From positions 4,774,001-4,838,000 of the forward strand of contig NZ_CP108101.1 in the NCBI RefSeq assembly GCF_036195325.1: DNA of 64,000 nucleotides, read 5' to 3'. Source of the stretch: Streptomyces sp. NBC_00234. Lineage in GTDB: Bacteria > Actinomycetota > Actinomycetes > Streptomycetales > Streptomycetaceae. Every line of letters begins with the position of its first letter. The first letter of the stretch is position 1. Positions 16,513 to 23,671 of the stretch are shown in pieces. Position numbers and translations under genes: made by a program. The notes below the pieces were generated by a model that worked only from the letters and a program-made list of their open reading frames with translations, did no database searches and was not told the DNA's origin.

Positions 16513-16585
16513 AGCGGTGTAGCTCAGTCGGTAGAGCAAGCGGCTCATAATCGCTGTGTCACCGGTTCAAGTCCGGTCACCGCTA
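16513..16585 (+). tRNA. tRNA-Met (CAT), elongator type
   Basis: 73 nt. Acceptor AGCGGTG pairs with CACCGCT; anticodon CAT at 16546-16548 in loop CTCATAA. The first acceptor pair A-T is paired, and the anticodon stem lacks the three G-C pairs of an initiator tRNA, so an elongator (or lysidine-modified Ile) tRNA is expected. It lies 45 nt after tRNA-Thr. Confidence 0.93.
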
Positions 16586-16591
16586 CTTACG

Positions 16592-16635
16592 GTAGCCGAT
16601 TGTGGGGTCGGTCCTTCGATCGGCTACTCTTTTTT
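16592..16635 (+). terminator. Terminator or attenuator between tRNA-Met and rpmG
   Basis: GTAGCCGAT (16592-16600) pairs with ATCGGCTAC (16619-16627), followed by CTCTTTTTT. Its position suggests that it ends the tRNA transcript or limits read-through into rpmG. Confidence 0.75.
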
Positions 16636-16674
16636 GCGTTCATCCGTCCATCCGTCCGTCCAAGGAGCACTCAC

Positions 16675-16839
16675 GTGGCTGCCACCGACGTCCGCCCGAA
16701 GATCACGCTGGCCTGCGTGGAGTGCAAGGAGCGGAACTACATCACCAAGAAGAACCGGCGTAACAACCCGGACCGTCTTGAGATGAAGAAGCACTGCCCG
16801 CGCTGCAACTCGCACACTGCGCACCGCGAAACCCGCTAA
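16675..16839 (+). CDS. rpmG: 50S ribosomal protein L33, zinc-binding form
   Basis: 54 residues with Cys14-x2-Cys17 and Cys41-x2-Cys44, so this is the zinc-containing (C+) L33. Streptomyces usually carry a second, zinc-free copy under Zur control elsewhere. GTG 16675 has an AAGGAG site at 16662-16667. It is preceded by two tRNA genes and followed by the two MaoC-type genes after a terminator. Confidence 0.96.
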
Positions 16840-16849
16840 ACAGGCTCGT

Positions 16850-16884
16850 ACACGAGGCCGTCCCCATTGGGGGCGGCCTCGTGT
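16850..16884 (+). terminator. Terminator after rpmG
   Basis: CACGAGGCCG and CGGCCTCGTG form the stem, with CCCC/GGGG inside and a short T-containing tail. Confidence 0.8.
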
Positions 16885-16941
16885 CGTTTGCGAGGGCTGT
16901 ACTCCGGCCCATTCGTCTTTACATCAGGAGGGAGCGAGCCC

Positions 16942-17394
16942 ATGGCGCTCGACCAGTCCTTCGTGGGACGGACTTATCCGCCCACCGCGCCGTACGAGGT
17001 CGGCCGGGAGAAGATCCGTGAGTTCGCCGAGGCGGTGGGTGACGCCAATCCCGCGTACACCGATCCGCAGGCCGCGGCGGCTCTCGGTCATGCCGATGTG
17101 ATCGCCCCGCCCACTTTCGTCTTCTCCATCACGTTCAAGGCCGCGGGGGATGTCGTACGGGACCCGCAGCTGGGCCTGGACTACAGCCGCGTGGTGCACG
17201 GGGACCAGAAGTTCGCGTACGTGCGTCCGGTGCGGGCGGGGGACCGGCTGACGGTCACCTCGACCATCGAGGGCATCAAGTCCCTCGCGGGCAACGACAT
17301 CGTGGACATCCGCGGTGAGGTCCACGACGAGGCCGGCGAGCACGTGGTGACCGCCTGGACGAAGCTGGTGGCCCGCGCCGCCGAGGAGGCGTGA
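16942..17394 (+). CDS. MaoC-like dehydratase subunit (N-terminal, FAS1-type dehydratase)
   Basis: 150-residue single hot-dog-fold protein. ALDQSFVGRTYPPTAPYEV, EFAEAVGDANPAYTDPQAA and APPTFVFSITF are typical of the structural partner in heterodimeric (R)-hydroxyacyl dehydratases such as HadA/HadC of mycobacteria. It lacks the catalytic Asp-x4-His of the next protein. An AGGAGGGAG site at 16926-16934 supports ATG 16942. It overlaps the next gene by one base, so the pair is very likely one enzyme acting on acyl-ACP or acyl-CoA. Confidence 0.85.
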   Translation: MALDQSFVGRTYPPTAPYEVGREKIREFAEAVGDANPAYTDPQAAAALGHADVIAPPTFVFSITFKAAGDVVRDPQLGLDYSRVVHGDQKFAYVRPVRAGDRLTVTSTIEGIKSLAGNDIVDIRGEVHDEAGEHVVTAWTKLVARAAEEA

Positions 17395-17822
17395 TGACGG
17401 CGAAGGTCGCTTACGAGTCGGTCGAGGTCGGTACCGAGCTGCCCGCGCAGTCCTTCCCGGTCACCCGCGCCACGCTCGTGCAGTACGCGGGTGCCTCGGG
17501 TGACTTCAACCCGATCCACTGGAACGAGAAGTTCGCGCTCGAGGTCGGGCTGCCCGACGTGATCGCGCACGGCATGTTCACCATGGCCGAGGCGATCCGG
17601 GTGGTCACGGACTGGGCCGGTGACCCCGGAGCGGTCGTCGAGTACGGGGTGCGCTTCACCAAGCCGGTCGTCGTCCCGAACGACGACAAGGGCGCGCTGG
17701 TCGAGGTCAGTGCCAAGGTGGCCGCCCTGCTGGGCGACAACCAGGTGCGGGTGGACCTGACGGCCATGAGCGACGGCAAGAAGGTGCTGGGCATGTCCCG
17801 CGCCGTGGTCCGGCTCGCCTGA
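17394..17822 (+). CDS. MaoC-like dehydratase subunit (catalytic)
   Basis: 142-residue hot-dog protein with the hydratase-2 motif YAGASGDFNPIHWNEKFA (Asp and His of the dyad) and the oxyanion region PDVIAHGMFTMA. It resembles HadB, the catalytic half of heterodimeric hydroxyacyl-ACP dehydratases. ATG 17394 overlaps the previous stop by one base; the GTG just before it (17391) is an alternative. A role in fatty-acid elongation is inferred from family resemblance only. Confidence 0.87.
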   Translation: MTAKVAYESVEVGTELPAQSFPVTRATLVQYAGASGDFNPIHWNEKFALEVGLPDVIAHGMFTMAEAIRVVTDWAGDPGAVVEYGVRFTKPVVVPNDDKGALVEVSAKVAALLGDNQVRVDLTAMSDGKKVLGMSRAVVRLA

Positions 17823-17837
17823 GTCCGGTAGCTGTGA

Positions 17838-17872
17838 GTAAGGGGCGCCCCTCCTGAAGGGGCGCCCCTTAC
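17838..17872 (+). terminator. Terminator after MaoC pair
   Basis: GTAAGGGGCGCCCCT pairs with AGGGGCGCCCCTTAC around the loop CCTGA. The stem is strong and almost perfect, so it may work in both directions. Confidence 0.8.
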
Positions 17873-17915
17873 GCGTCTCCTCCGGCGGTACACGTGCTCC
17901 GGATACCCGCTTGCC

Positions 17916-17939
17916 AAGTTAGTGATTGAGCAATAACTT
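17916..17939. promoter_or_regulatory. Probable TetR operator before the 17946 regulator
   Basis: AAGTTA and TAACTT form inverted ends of a 24-bp element, and AAGTTAGT at its left edge recurs at 18617 in front of the MFS gene. TAACTT (17934-17939) also fits a -10 box six bases before the ATG, so repressor binding would block the promoter. Confidence 0.7.
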
Positions 17940-17945
17940 AGCTTC

Positions 17946-18503
17946 ATGGCAAGGATGAGTGCAGAGGACCGGCGCGAGAGCGTGGTGCGTGCGGCGATCA
18001 CCGAGTTCGCCCGCGGGGGCTACAACGGCACGTCCACCGAGGCGATCGCCAAGCGCGTGGGCGTCTCGCAGCCGTATCTGTTCCGGCTCTTCCCGAACAA
18101 GCAGGCCATGTTCCTGGCCGCCTCCGAGCGCTGCCTCGCGGACACCCGGAAGGTGTTCATGGACGCCACGGAGGGGCTGGAGGGGGAGGAAGCCCTCCAC
18201 TCCATGGCGGCGGCGTACCAGCGGCTCATCGTCGACGACGCCGACAAGCTGCTGATGCAGATGCAGATGTACGCGGCCATCGCGGCGGCCGAGGCGTCGG
18301 GGGACCACGAGTTCGGCGAATCGGTGCGCAGGGGCTGGGAGCTGATGTGGGACGAGATCCACGTCGTCCTGGGCGCGGACCAGAACGAGACCACCACGTT
18401 CCTGGCGTACGGAATGCTCGTCAACACCCTGGCCTCGCTGGGTTTCCCGGCGGACCACCGGGTCTGGTCCGGCTTCTACCCCTCGGCCAGGCCCGTCACC
18501 TGA
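17946..18503 (+). CDS. TetR-family regulator
   Basis: 185 residues. The N-terminal helix-turn-helix is clear: VVRAAITEFARGGYNGTS, TEAIAKRVGVSQPYLFRLFPNKQAM (residues about 14-56). The C-terminal ligand domain is not specific. No ribosome-binding site precedes ATG 17946, and a -10-like TAACTT sits six bases upstream, so the mRNA may be leaderless. The shared palindromes before this gene and before the MFS gene 150 nt downstream suggest that it represses both itself and the exporter. Confidence 0.9.
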   Translation: MARMSAEDRRESVVRAAITEFARGGYNGTSTEAIAKRVGVSQPYLFRLFPNKQAMFLAASERCLADTRKVFMDATEGLEGEEALHSMAAAYQRLIVDDADKLLMQMQMYAAIAAAEASGDHEFGESVRRGWELMWDEIHVVLGADQNETTTFLAYGMLVNTLASLGFPADHRVWSGFYPSARPVT

Positions 18504-18523
18504 CAGACCCGTCACCTGTCAGG
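18499..18523 (+). repeat. Hairpin over the tetR stop codon
   Basis: CCTGACAG (18499-18506) and CTGTCAGG (18516-18523) are exact inverted copies. There is no T-run, so it may stabilise the 3' end or act as a weak terminator before the exporter gene. Confidence 0.55.
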
Positions 18524-18616
18524 CCCACCATCTGACGGATTCGCCGCCCGGTGGACTCTCCCGCCGGGTGGATGGGAACGGCGCGGCCCGGGTTCCGCCC
18601 GGTTTTCTGCCCATGA

Positions 18617-18638
18617 AAGTTAGTAATCAATAACTAAC
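18617..18638. promoter_or_regulatory. Probable TetR operator before the MFS exporter
   Basis: GTTAGT and ACTAAC are inverted ends of a 20-bp palindrome (18619-18638), 15 nt before the exporter start and related to the element at 17916-17939. Confidence 0.75.
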
Positions 18639-18652
18639 CCCTTGGGGGAGCA

Positions 18653-20083
18653 GTGGACCAGCACACAGCCAGTCGCGGGGGAGCCGTCTGGGCCCTCGTC
18701 ATCACCAGCGTCGCCGGCTTCATGGCCGCGCTCGACAACCTCGTCGTGACCACCGCCCTGCCCTCGATCCGCGAGAGCCTCGGCGGTGAACTGGAGGAAC
18801 TCGAATGGACGGTGAACGCCTACACGCTCACCTTCGCCGTCCTGCTGATGTTCGGCGCCGCACTCGGTGACCGGTTCGGCCGCCGCCGGCTCTTCCTGGC
18901 CGGCCTCACCGTCTTCACCGGCGCCTCCGCCGCAGCCGCCCTCTCGCCCGGAATCAACGAGCTCATCGCCTTCCGCGCCGTGCAGGGCGTCGGCGCGGCG
19001 ATCATGATGCCGCTGACCCTCACCCTGCTCACCGCGGCAGTCCCGGCCGCCCGGCGCGGCATGGCCCTCGGCATCTTCAGCGCCGTCACCGGCCTCGCCG
19101 TGGCCAGCGGGCCGCTCATCGGCGGCAGCCTCACCGAGCACATCTCCTGGCAGTGGATCTTCTGGCTGAACGTCCCGATCGGCCTGGCCCTGCTCCCGCT
19201 GGCCCGGCTGCGCCTGCGCGAGTCGTACGCCCCGGACGCCCGGCTCGACGTCCCCGGCACCCTGCTCGTCAGCGGCGGACTCTTCGGCATCGTCTACGCG
19301 CTGGTCAGCGCCACGGCCGACGGCTGGACCAGTCCCGCCGTCCTGACCGGCCTGATCGCGGGAACGGCGCTCCTGATCGTGTTCGTGTTCCACGGCTTCA
19401 CCGCCAAGAACCCGATGCTCCCCATGCGGCTGTTCCGCGACCGCGCCTTCTTCGGGATCAACATCGCCAGCATGCTGATGTTCCTGGGAATGTTCGGATC
19501 GATCTTCCTGCTCAGCCAGTTCCTCCAGAACGGGCTCGGCTACTCGCCCACCGAGGCCGGTCTCCGGATGCTTCCGTGGACCGGGATGCCGATGCTGGTG
19601 GCCCCGATAGCCGGCTATCTCTCCGACCGTTTCGGTGGCCGCCCGGTCGTCGTGGCCGGTCTCACCCTCCAGGCCGTCGGCCTCGGGCTCTTCGCGATGG
19701 TCCTCGCGCCCGATGTGAGTTACGCGGCCCAGCTGCCGGGCCTGATCATCGGCGGTATCGGCATGGCGATGTACTTCGCGCCCGCCGCCAGCCTCGTGAT
19801 GTCCAGCGTCCGCAGCGGCGAGCAGGGCATCGCCTCCGGAGCCAACAACGCGCTGCGGGAGGTCGGGGGCGCGCTCGGGGTCGCCGTGCTCGCGTCCGTC
19901 TTCTCGGCCCAGGGCGGGTACGAGTCCCCCCAGGCGTTCTCGGACGGAACGGTTCCGGCCCTCTGGATCGGCGCCGCGGTGGTGGCCCTCGCCGCGCTCG
20001 TCGCCCTGCTGATCCCCGGCCGCCGCGCCGCCGGCAACCCGGAGCCGGAGCCGGTGCGTGAGCGGACGCCCGTCGCCGCCTGA
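18653..20083 (+). CDS. MFS drug exporter, DHA2 (14-helix) type
   Basis: 476 residues with about 14 hydrophobic segments. Motif D1 LDNLVVTTALPSI (about 24-36), motif A GAALGDRFGRRRLF (about 68-81) and motif C-like SGPLIGGSL identify an EmrB/QacA-type proton-driven exporter. GTG 18653 follows a GGGGGAG site. The operator overlap and the upstream TetR gene indicate substrate-induced export. The substrate cannot be told from the sequence. Confidence 0.92.
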   Translation: MDQHTASRGGAVWALVITSVAGFMAALDNLVVTTALPSIRESLGGELEELEWTVNAYTLTFAVLLMFGAALGDRFGRRRLFLAGLTVFTGASAAAALSPGINELIAFRAVQGVGAAIMMPLTLTLLTAAVPAARRGMALGIFSAVTGLAVASGPLIGGSLTEHISWQWIFWLNVPIGLALLPLARLRLRESYAPDARLDVPGTLLVSGGLFGIVYALVSATADGWTSPAVLTGLIAGTALLIVFVFHGFTAKNPMLPMRLFRDRAFFGINIASMLMFLGMFGSIFLLSQFLQNGLGYSPTEAGLRMLPWTGMPMLVAPIAGYLSDRFGGRPVVVAGLTLQAVGLGLFAMVLAPDVSYAAQLPGLIIGGIGMAMYFAPAASLVMSSVRSGEQGIASGANNALREVGGALGVAVLASVFSAQGGYESPQAFSDGTVPALWIGAAVVALAALVALLIPGRRAAGNPEPEPVRERTPVAA

Positions 20084-20100
20084 CCGGCCGCTCCACGCCC

Positions 20101-20141
20101 ACGGTCCGTGGCCCCGCCCGAGCGGCGGGCCCACGGACCGT
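20101..20141. terminator. Inverted repeat between MFS gene and murB
   Basis: ACGGTCCGTGG (20101-20111) pairs with CCACGGACCGT (20131-20141), with an inner GCCCG/CGGGC stem. It can end the exporter transcript; the right arm touches the murB -10. Confidence 0.7.
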
Positions 20142-20153
20142 ACTCTTGTCCCC
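20141..20153 (+). promoter_or_regulatory. -10 element of murB, leaderless geometry
   Basis: TACTCT (20141-20146) lies exactly seven bases before the GTG start, and no Shine-Dalgarno sequence is present. Confidence 0.5.
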
Positions 20154-21209
20154 GTGCAGGAACTCCACGACGCCCCCCTCGCCCCCCTGACCACCTTCCG
20201 GCTCGGCGGACCCGCGGCCCGCCTCCTCACGGCTACCACCGATGCCGAGGTGGTCGCCGCCGTGCGCGAGGCCGACGAGACGTCCACCCCGCTCCTGGTG
20301 ATCGGCGGCGGATCCAACCTGGTCATCGGCGACAAGGGCTTCGAAGGCACCGCGCTGCGCATCGCCACCAAGGGCTTCGCCCTGTCCGGTACGACGCTGG
20401 AGCTGGCCGCCGGCGAGGTCTGGACCGACGCCGTCGCCCGGACGGTCGAGGCGGGTCTCGCGGGCATCGAGTGCCTCGCCGGAATTCCGGGCTCCGCCGG
20501 TGCGACACCGATCCAGAACGTCGGCGCGTACGGCCAGGAGGTGTCCTCCACCATCTCGGAGGTCGTCGCCTACGACCGCCGCACCCGCGAGACGGTCACC
20601 ATCCCGAACGCCGAGTGCGCCTTCTCGTACCGCCACAGCCGCTTCAAGGCCGAACCCGACCGCTACGTGGTGCTTCGCGTCCGCTTCGAGCTGGAGGACG
20701 CGGACGGGATGTCCGCGCCCCTGCGCTACGCGGAGACGGCGCGGGCCATGGGCGTGGAGCAGGGCGACCGCGTTCCCGCCGCGGCTGCCCGCGAAACGGT
20801 CCTGCGACTCCGTGCCGGCAAGGGCATGGTGCTGGACCCCGAGGACCACGACACCTGGTCGGCCGGATCCTTCTTCACCAACCCCGTCCTCGGCCCGGAG
20901 CAGTACGAGGCGTTCCTCGTCCGCGCCAAGGACCGCCTGGGCGACGGCGTGACGCCTCCCGCCTTCCCCGCCGCCGATGGCCGCACGAAGACCTCCGCGG
21001 CCTGGCTGATCGACAAGGCCGGCTTCACCAAGGGGTACGGCACGGGCCCGGCCCGTATCTCCACCAAGCACACCCTCGCCCTCACCAACCGGGGCGACGC
21101 GACCACCGAGGACCTCCTGGCCCTCGCCCGCGAGGTCGTGGCCGGTGTCCACGCGGCCTTCGGTGTCACGCTCGTCAACGAGCCCGTGACGGTCGGCGTC
21201 GGCCTGTAG
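20154..21209 (+). CDS. murB: UDP-N-acetylenolpyruvoylglucosamine reductase
   Basis: FAD- and NADPH-dependent enzyme that makes UDP-N-acetylmuramate for peptidoglycan. The 351-residue protein starts within the conserved LAPLTTFRLGGPA, has the FAD loop IGGGSNLVIGD (about 50-60), LAGIPGSAGATPIQNVGAYG, FSYRHSRFK, the catalytic Ser in SAGSFFTNP and the C-terminal Glu in LVNEPVTVG. The GTG at 20154 gives the family N-terminus; upstream in-frame codons run into the terminator hairpin. Confidence 0.96.
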   Translation: MQELHDAPLAPLTTFRLGGPAARLLTATTDAEVVAAVREADETSTPLLVIGGGSNLVIGDKGFEGTALRIATKGFALSGTTLELAAGEVWTDAVARTVEAGLAGIECLAGIPGSAGATPIQNVGAYGQEVSSTISEVVAYDRRTRETVTIPNAECAFSYRHSRFKAEPDRYVVLRVRFELEDADGMSAPLRYAETARAMGVEQGDRVPAAAARETVLRLRAGKGMVLDPEDHDTWSAGSFFTNPVLGPEQYEAFLVRAKDRLGDGVTPPAFPAADGRTKTSAAWLIDKAGFTKGYGTGPARISTKHTLALTNRGDATTEDLLALAREVVAGVHAAFGVTLVNEPVTVGVGL

Positions 21210-21223
21210 GGCGCGCGGGCCGC

Positions 21224-21859
21224 TCAGTAGGCGATGCCCACGCCCTGCTTCAGGGCCGCCGGCTCGTCGATCAGCGCCAGCATCGCGTGTGCCACGTCGG
21301 CCCGCGAGATGGACCGGCCGCTGCGGGGCGTGCCACCCACGACCGTCCGGTACACCCCCGTGCGGGGCCCGTCGGTCAGCTTCGGCGGCCGTACGGACGT
21401 CCAGTCCGTCGTGCTGCGCGCCAACGCGGCCTCCATCAGCGTCAGATCGGCGTACACGTCCTTGAGGACCGCCCCGATCGCCCTGCGCATCGCCCGGTCC
21501 AGCAGCGGTTCGTCCGCCGCCTCCGGGCCCACCGGCGCCGCGCTGACCACCAGCAGCCGCCGTACGCCCTCGGCCTCCATGGCCCCCAGCACCTGCCCGG
21601 TCAGCCGCTCCGCTACCCCGTCGGCCTTCCTGCCGCGCGAGCCGAGGCCCGAGAGCACCGCGTCCCGTCCCGCCACCGCCCCGCGGACCGCCGCCGCGTC
21701 GTCGAGCCGCACCACCGCGTGGAGGTCCGCCGCGGCCAGGCCCTCCGGGAGCCGGGCGGGGTCACGGACCACGGCCGTCACCTCGTGCCCCGCCTCCGAC
21801 GCCTGCCGCACGAGCTGCCGGCCGATGGCTCCCGTGGCCCCGAACACTGTGAGTCTCAT
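21224..21859 (-). CDS. NAD(P)-binding protein, atypical SDR
   Basis: 211 residues opening with MRLTVFGATGAIGRQLVRQA (Rossmann loop GATGAIG), followed by DAVLSGLGSRGR, RLLVVSAAPVGP and WTSVRPPKLTDGP. It belongs with NmrA/SDR_a5-like reductases that lack the usual Tyr-x3-Lys. It is divergent from the TetR gene at 21946 across an 86-bp gap that contains two operator-like sequences, so it is the probable regulated target. Confidence 0.88.
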   Translation of the reverse strand: MRLTVFGATGAIGRQLVRQASEAGHEVTAVVRDPARLPEGLAAADLHAVVRLDDAAAVRGAVAGRDAVLSGLGSRGRKADGVAERLTGQVLGAMEAEGVRRLLVVSAAPVGPEAADEPLLDRAMRRAIGAVLKDVYADLTLMEAALARSTTDWTSVRPPKLTDGPRTGVYRTVVGGTPRSGRSISRADVAHAMLALIDEPAALKQGVGIAY

Positions 21860-21878
21860 GGCGCACCCTCCAGGGTGG

Positions 21879-21917
21879 GTAAGTGTTCACTCACCTCTAG
21901 AGTGAGTGGATACTCAC
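21879..21917. promoter_or_regulatory. Paired TetR operators in divergent promoter region
   Basis: Two 16-bp elements, GTAAGTGTTCACTCAC (21879-21894) and GTGAGTGGATACTCAC (21902-21917), share the GTrAGTG...ACTCAC ends and are 23 bp apart start to start. They lie between the two divergent genes. Confidence 0.75.
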
Positions 21918-21945
21918 CCGCTCGTCAAGGTTGGTTGGAGCACGC

Positions 21946-22545
21946 ATGGAGCAGAAGCCGGCCCGGGTCCGCATCGTCGAGGCCGCCCACGAACTCATGC
22001 TCGGCATCGGCCTCGCACGGGCGACGACGAAGGAGATCGCCAAGGCGGCAGGCTGCTCCGAGGCGGCGCTCTACAAGTACTTCGGCAGCAAGGAAGAGCT
22101 CTTCGTGACCGTGCTCGGCGAGCGGCTGCCCCGGCTCGGCACGCTCCTGAGCGAGCTCACGGAAGACCCCGGCGCACGCACCGTCGAGGCGAACCTGACC
22201 GAGATCGCCCGCAGAGCCGCACTCTTCTACGAGCAGACGTTCCCGATGGCCGCGTCCCTGTACGCAGAGCCCCGGCTCAAGCGCCGGCACGAGGCCGCCA
22301 TGCGCGAGCTGGGCACCGGCCCGCACAAACCGATCCAGGGCGTCGACGCCTATCTCCGCGCCGAGCAGAGGGCAGGCCGCATCCACCCCGAGGCCGACAC
22401 CTACGCCGCCGCGTCCCTGCTCCTGGGCGCCTGCTCCCAGCGCGCCTTCGCCTACGACATGCTGCCCGGAGGCACGCCCCCGCAGCCGCTGGACGAGTTC
22501 GCCGCCTCGGTCGCCCGCACCCTGCTGCGCGGAATCAGCAGCTGA
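21946..22545 (+). CDS. TetR-family regulator
   Basis: 199 residues from ATG 21946, with TTGGAG upstream. The DNA-binding part is RVRIVEAAHELMLGIGL, ATTKEIAKAAGCSEAALYKYFGSKEELF (residues about 6-49). The C-terminal half resembles the TetR_C_11-like ligand domain only loosely. It most likely controls the divergent NAD(P)-binding gene and itself. The 3' end overlaps the convergent deaminase gene by 11 nt. Confidence 0.92.
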   Translation: MEQKPARVRIVEAAHELMLGIGLARATTKEIAKAAGCSEAALYKYFGSKEELFVTVLGERLPRLGTLLSELTEDPGARTVEANLTEIARRAALFYEQTFPMAASLYAEPRLKRRHEAAMRELGTGPHKPIQGVDAYLRAEQRAGRIHPEADTYAAASLLLGACSQRAFAYDMLPGGTPPQPLDEFAASVARTLLRGISS

Positions 22546-23548
22546 GCCAGTCGTCGATCCCGCCGAGCAGCTTCTCGCGTACGTCCGTGGGCGCCGCGGA
22601 CCCCCGTACGGACTGCCGCGCCAGCTCGGCCAGTTCCTCGTCGGTGAAGGCGTGGTGGCGCCGTACGAGCTCGTACTGGGCGGCCAGCCGGGAGCCGAAG
22701 AGCAGCGGATCGTCCGCGCCGAGCGCCATCGGTACGCCCGCTTCGAACAGCGTGCGGATGGGGACGTCCATCGGCTTCTCGTAGACCCCGAGCGCCACGT
22801 TGGAGGCCGGGCAGACCTCGCAGGTCACCCCGCTCTCGGCCAGCTTGCGCAGCAGGCGCGGGTCCTCGGCGGCCCGCACGCCGTGCCCGATCCGGGAGGC
22901 GTCGAGGTCGTCCAGACAGTCCCGCACGCTCGACGGGCCGGAGAGCTCGCCGCCGTGCGGGGCCGCGAGCAGCCCTCCCTCGCGGGCGATGGCGAAGGCC
23001 CGGTCGAAGTCACGGGCCATACCGCGGCGCTCGTCGTTGGAGAGCCCGAAGCCGACGACACCGCGGTCCGCGTACCGCACGGCCAGCCGCGCCAGCGTGC
23101 GCGCGTCCAGCGGATGCTTCATGCGGTTGGCGGCGATCACGACCCGGATACCCAGCCCGGTGTCCCGGGCCGCGGAGTCCACGGCGTCGAGGATGATCTC
23201 GATCGCCGGAATCAGCCCGCCCAGCAGCGGGGCGTACGAGGTTGGGTCGACCTGGATCTCCAGCCACCCAGAGCCGTCCGCGACGTCCTCCTGGGCGGTC
23301 TCGCGCACGAGCCGCTGGATGTCCTCCGGCGCCCGCAGACAGGACCGGGCGATGTCGTAGAGGCGCTGGAAACGGAACCAGCCCCGCTCGTCCGTCGCCC
23401 GCAGACTCGGCGGCTCGCCACCGGTCAGCGCCTCGGGCAGGCGCACGCCGTACTTGTCGGCGAGTTCGAGCAGCGTCGTGGGTCGCATCGACCCGGTGAA
23501 ATGCAGGTGCAGGTGGGCCTTGGGCAACAGCCGTACATCACGCTCCAT
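22535..23548 (-). CDS. Adenosine deaminase family protein
   Basis: 337 residues of the metal-dependent adenosine/AMP deaminase family. Zinc ligands His14 and His16 (HLHLHFTGS), HGGE with the third His and catalytic Glu, RIGHGV with the catalytic His, and GADDP with the metal Asp are in place. The usual Asp of the substrate-binding LDG is Thr here (FTG), and SLNTDDP has become LGADDP, so the substrate may be a modified purine nucleoside rather than adenosine. ATG 23548 is chosen because the conserved core begins ten residues later. Confidence 0.87.
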   Translation of the reverse strand: MERDVRLLPKAHLHLHFTGSMRPTTLLELADKYGVRLPEALTGGEPPSLRATDERGWFRFQRLYDIARSCLRAPEDIQRLVRETAQEDVADGSGWLEIQVDPTSYAPLLGGLIPAIEIILDAVDSAARDTGLGIRVVIAANRMKHPLDARTLARLAVRYADRGVVGFGLSNDERRGMARDFDRAFAIAREGGLLAAPHGGELSGPSSVRDCLDDLDASRIGHGVRAAEDPRLLRKLAESGVTCEVCPASNVALGVYEKPMDVPIRTLFEAGVPMALGADDPLLFGSRLAAQYELVRRHHAFTDEELAELARQSVRGSAAPTDVREKLLGGIDDWLSC

Positions 23549-23614
23549 CCCAAGATCCTGCCGTACGGGCGGGCCGTCGCGGTAGCCGCTTTCCCTCTTG
23601 GGACTGTCCTCGAA

Positions 23615-23653
23615 CAAAAAAGCAGACCCCCGGACCGGAGTCCGGGGGTCTGC
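23615..23653 (-). terminator. Terminator of aspC
   Basis: GCAGACCCCCGGA (23622-23634) pairs with TCCGGGGGTCTGC (23641-23653); reading on the minus strand the hairpin is followed by a run of T (A-run 23615-23621). Confidence 0.92.
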
Positions 23654-23671
23654 CTGTGCGACGGGGAGCGG

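Noticed and set aside
16045..16548. Minus-strand frame with LDQALDQALDRTLDR repeats before tRNA-Thr
   Set aside because: It runs through both tRNA genes, and the peptide repeat only reflects the short DNA repeat at 16240-16306.
20108..22108. Plus-strand frame of 666 codons through murB into the SDR and TetR genes
   Set aside because: Out of frame with murB and Arg/Pro-rich throughout, so a shadow.
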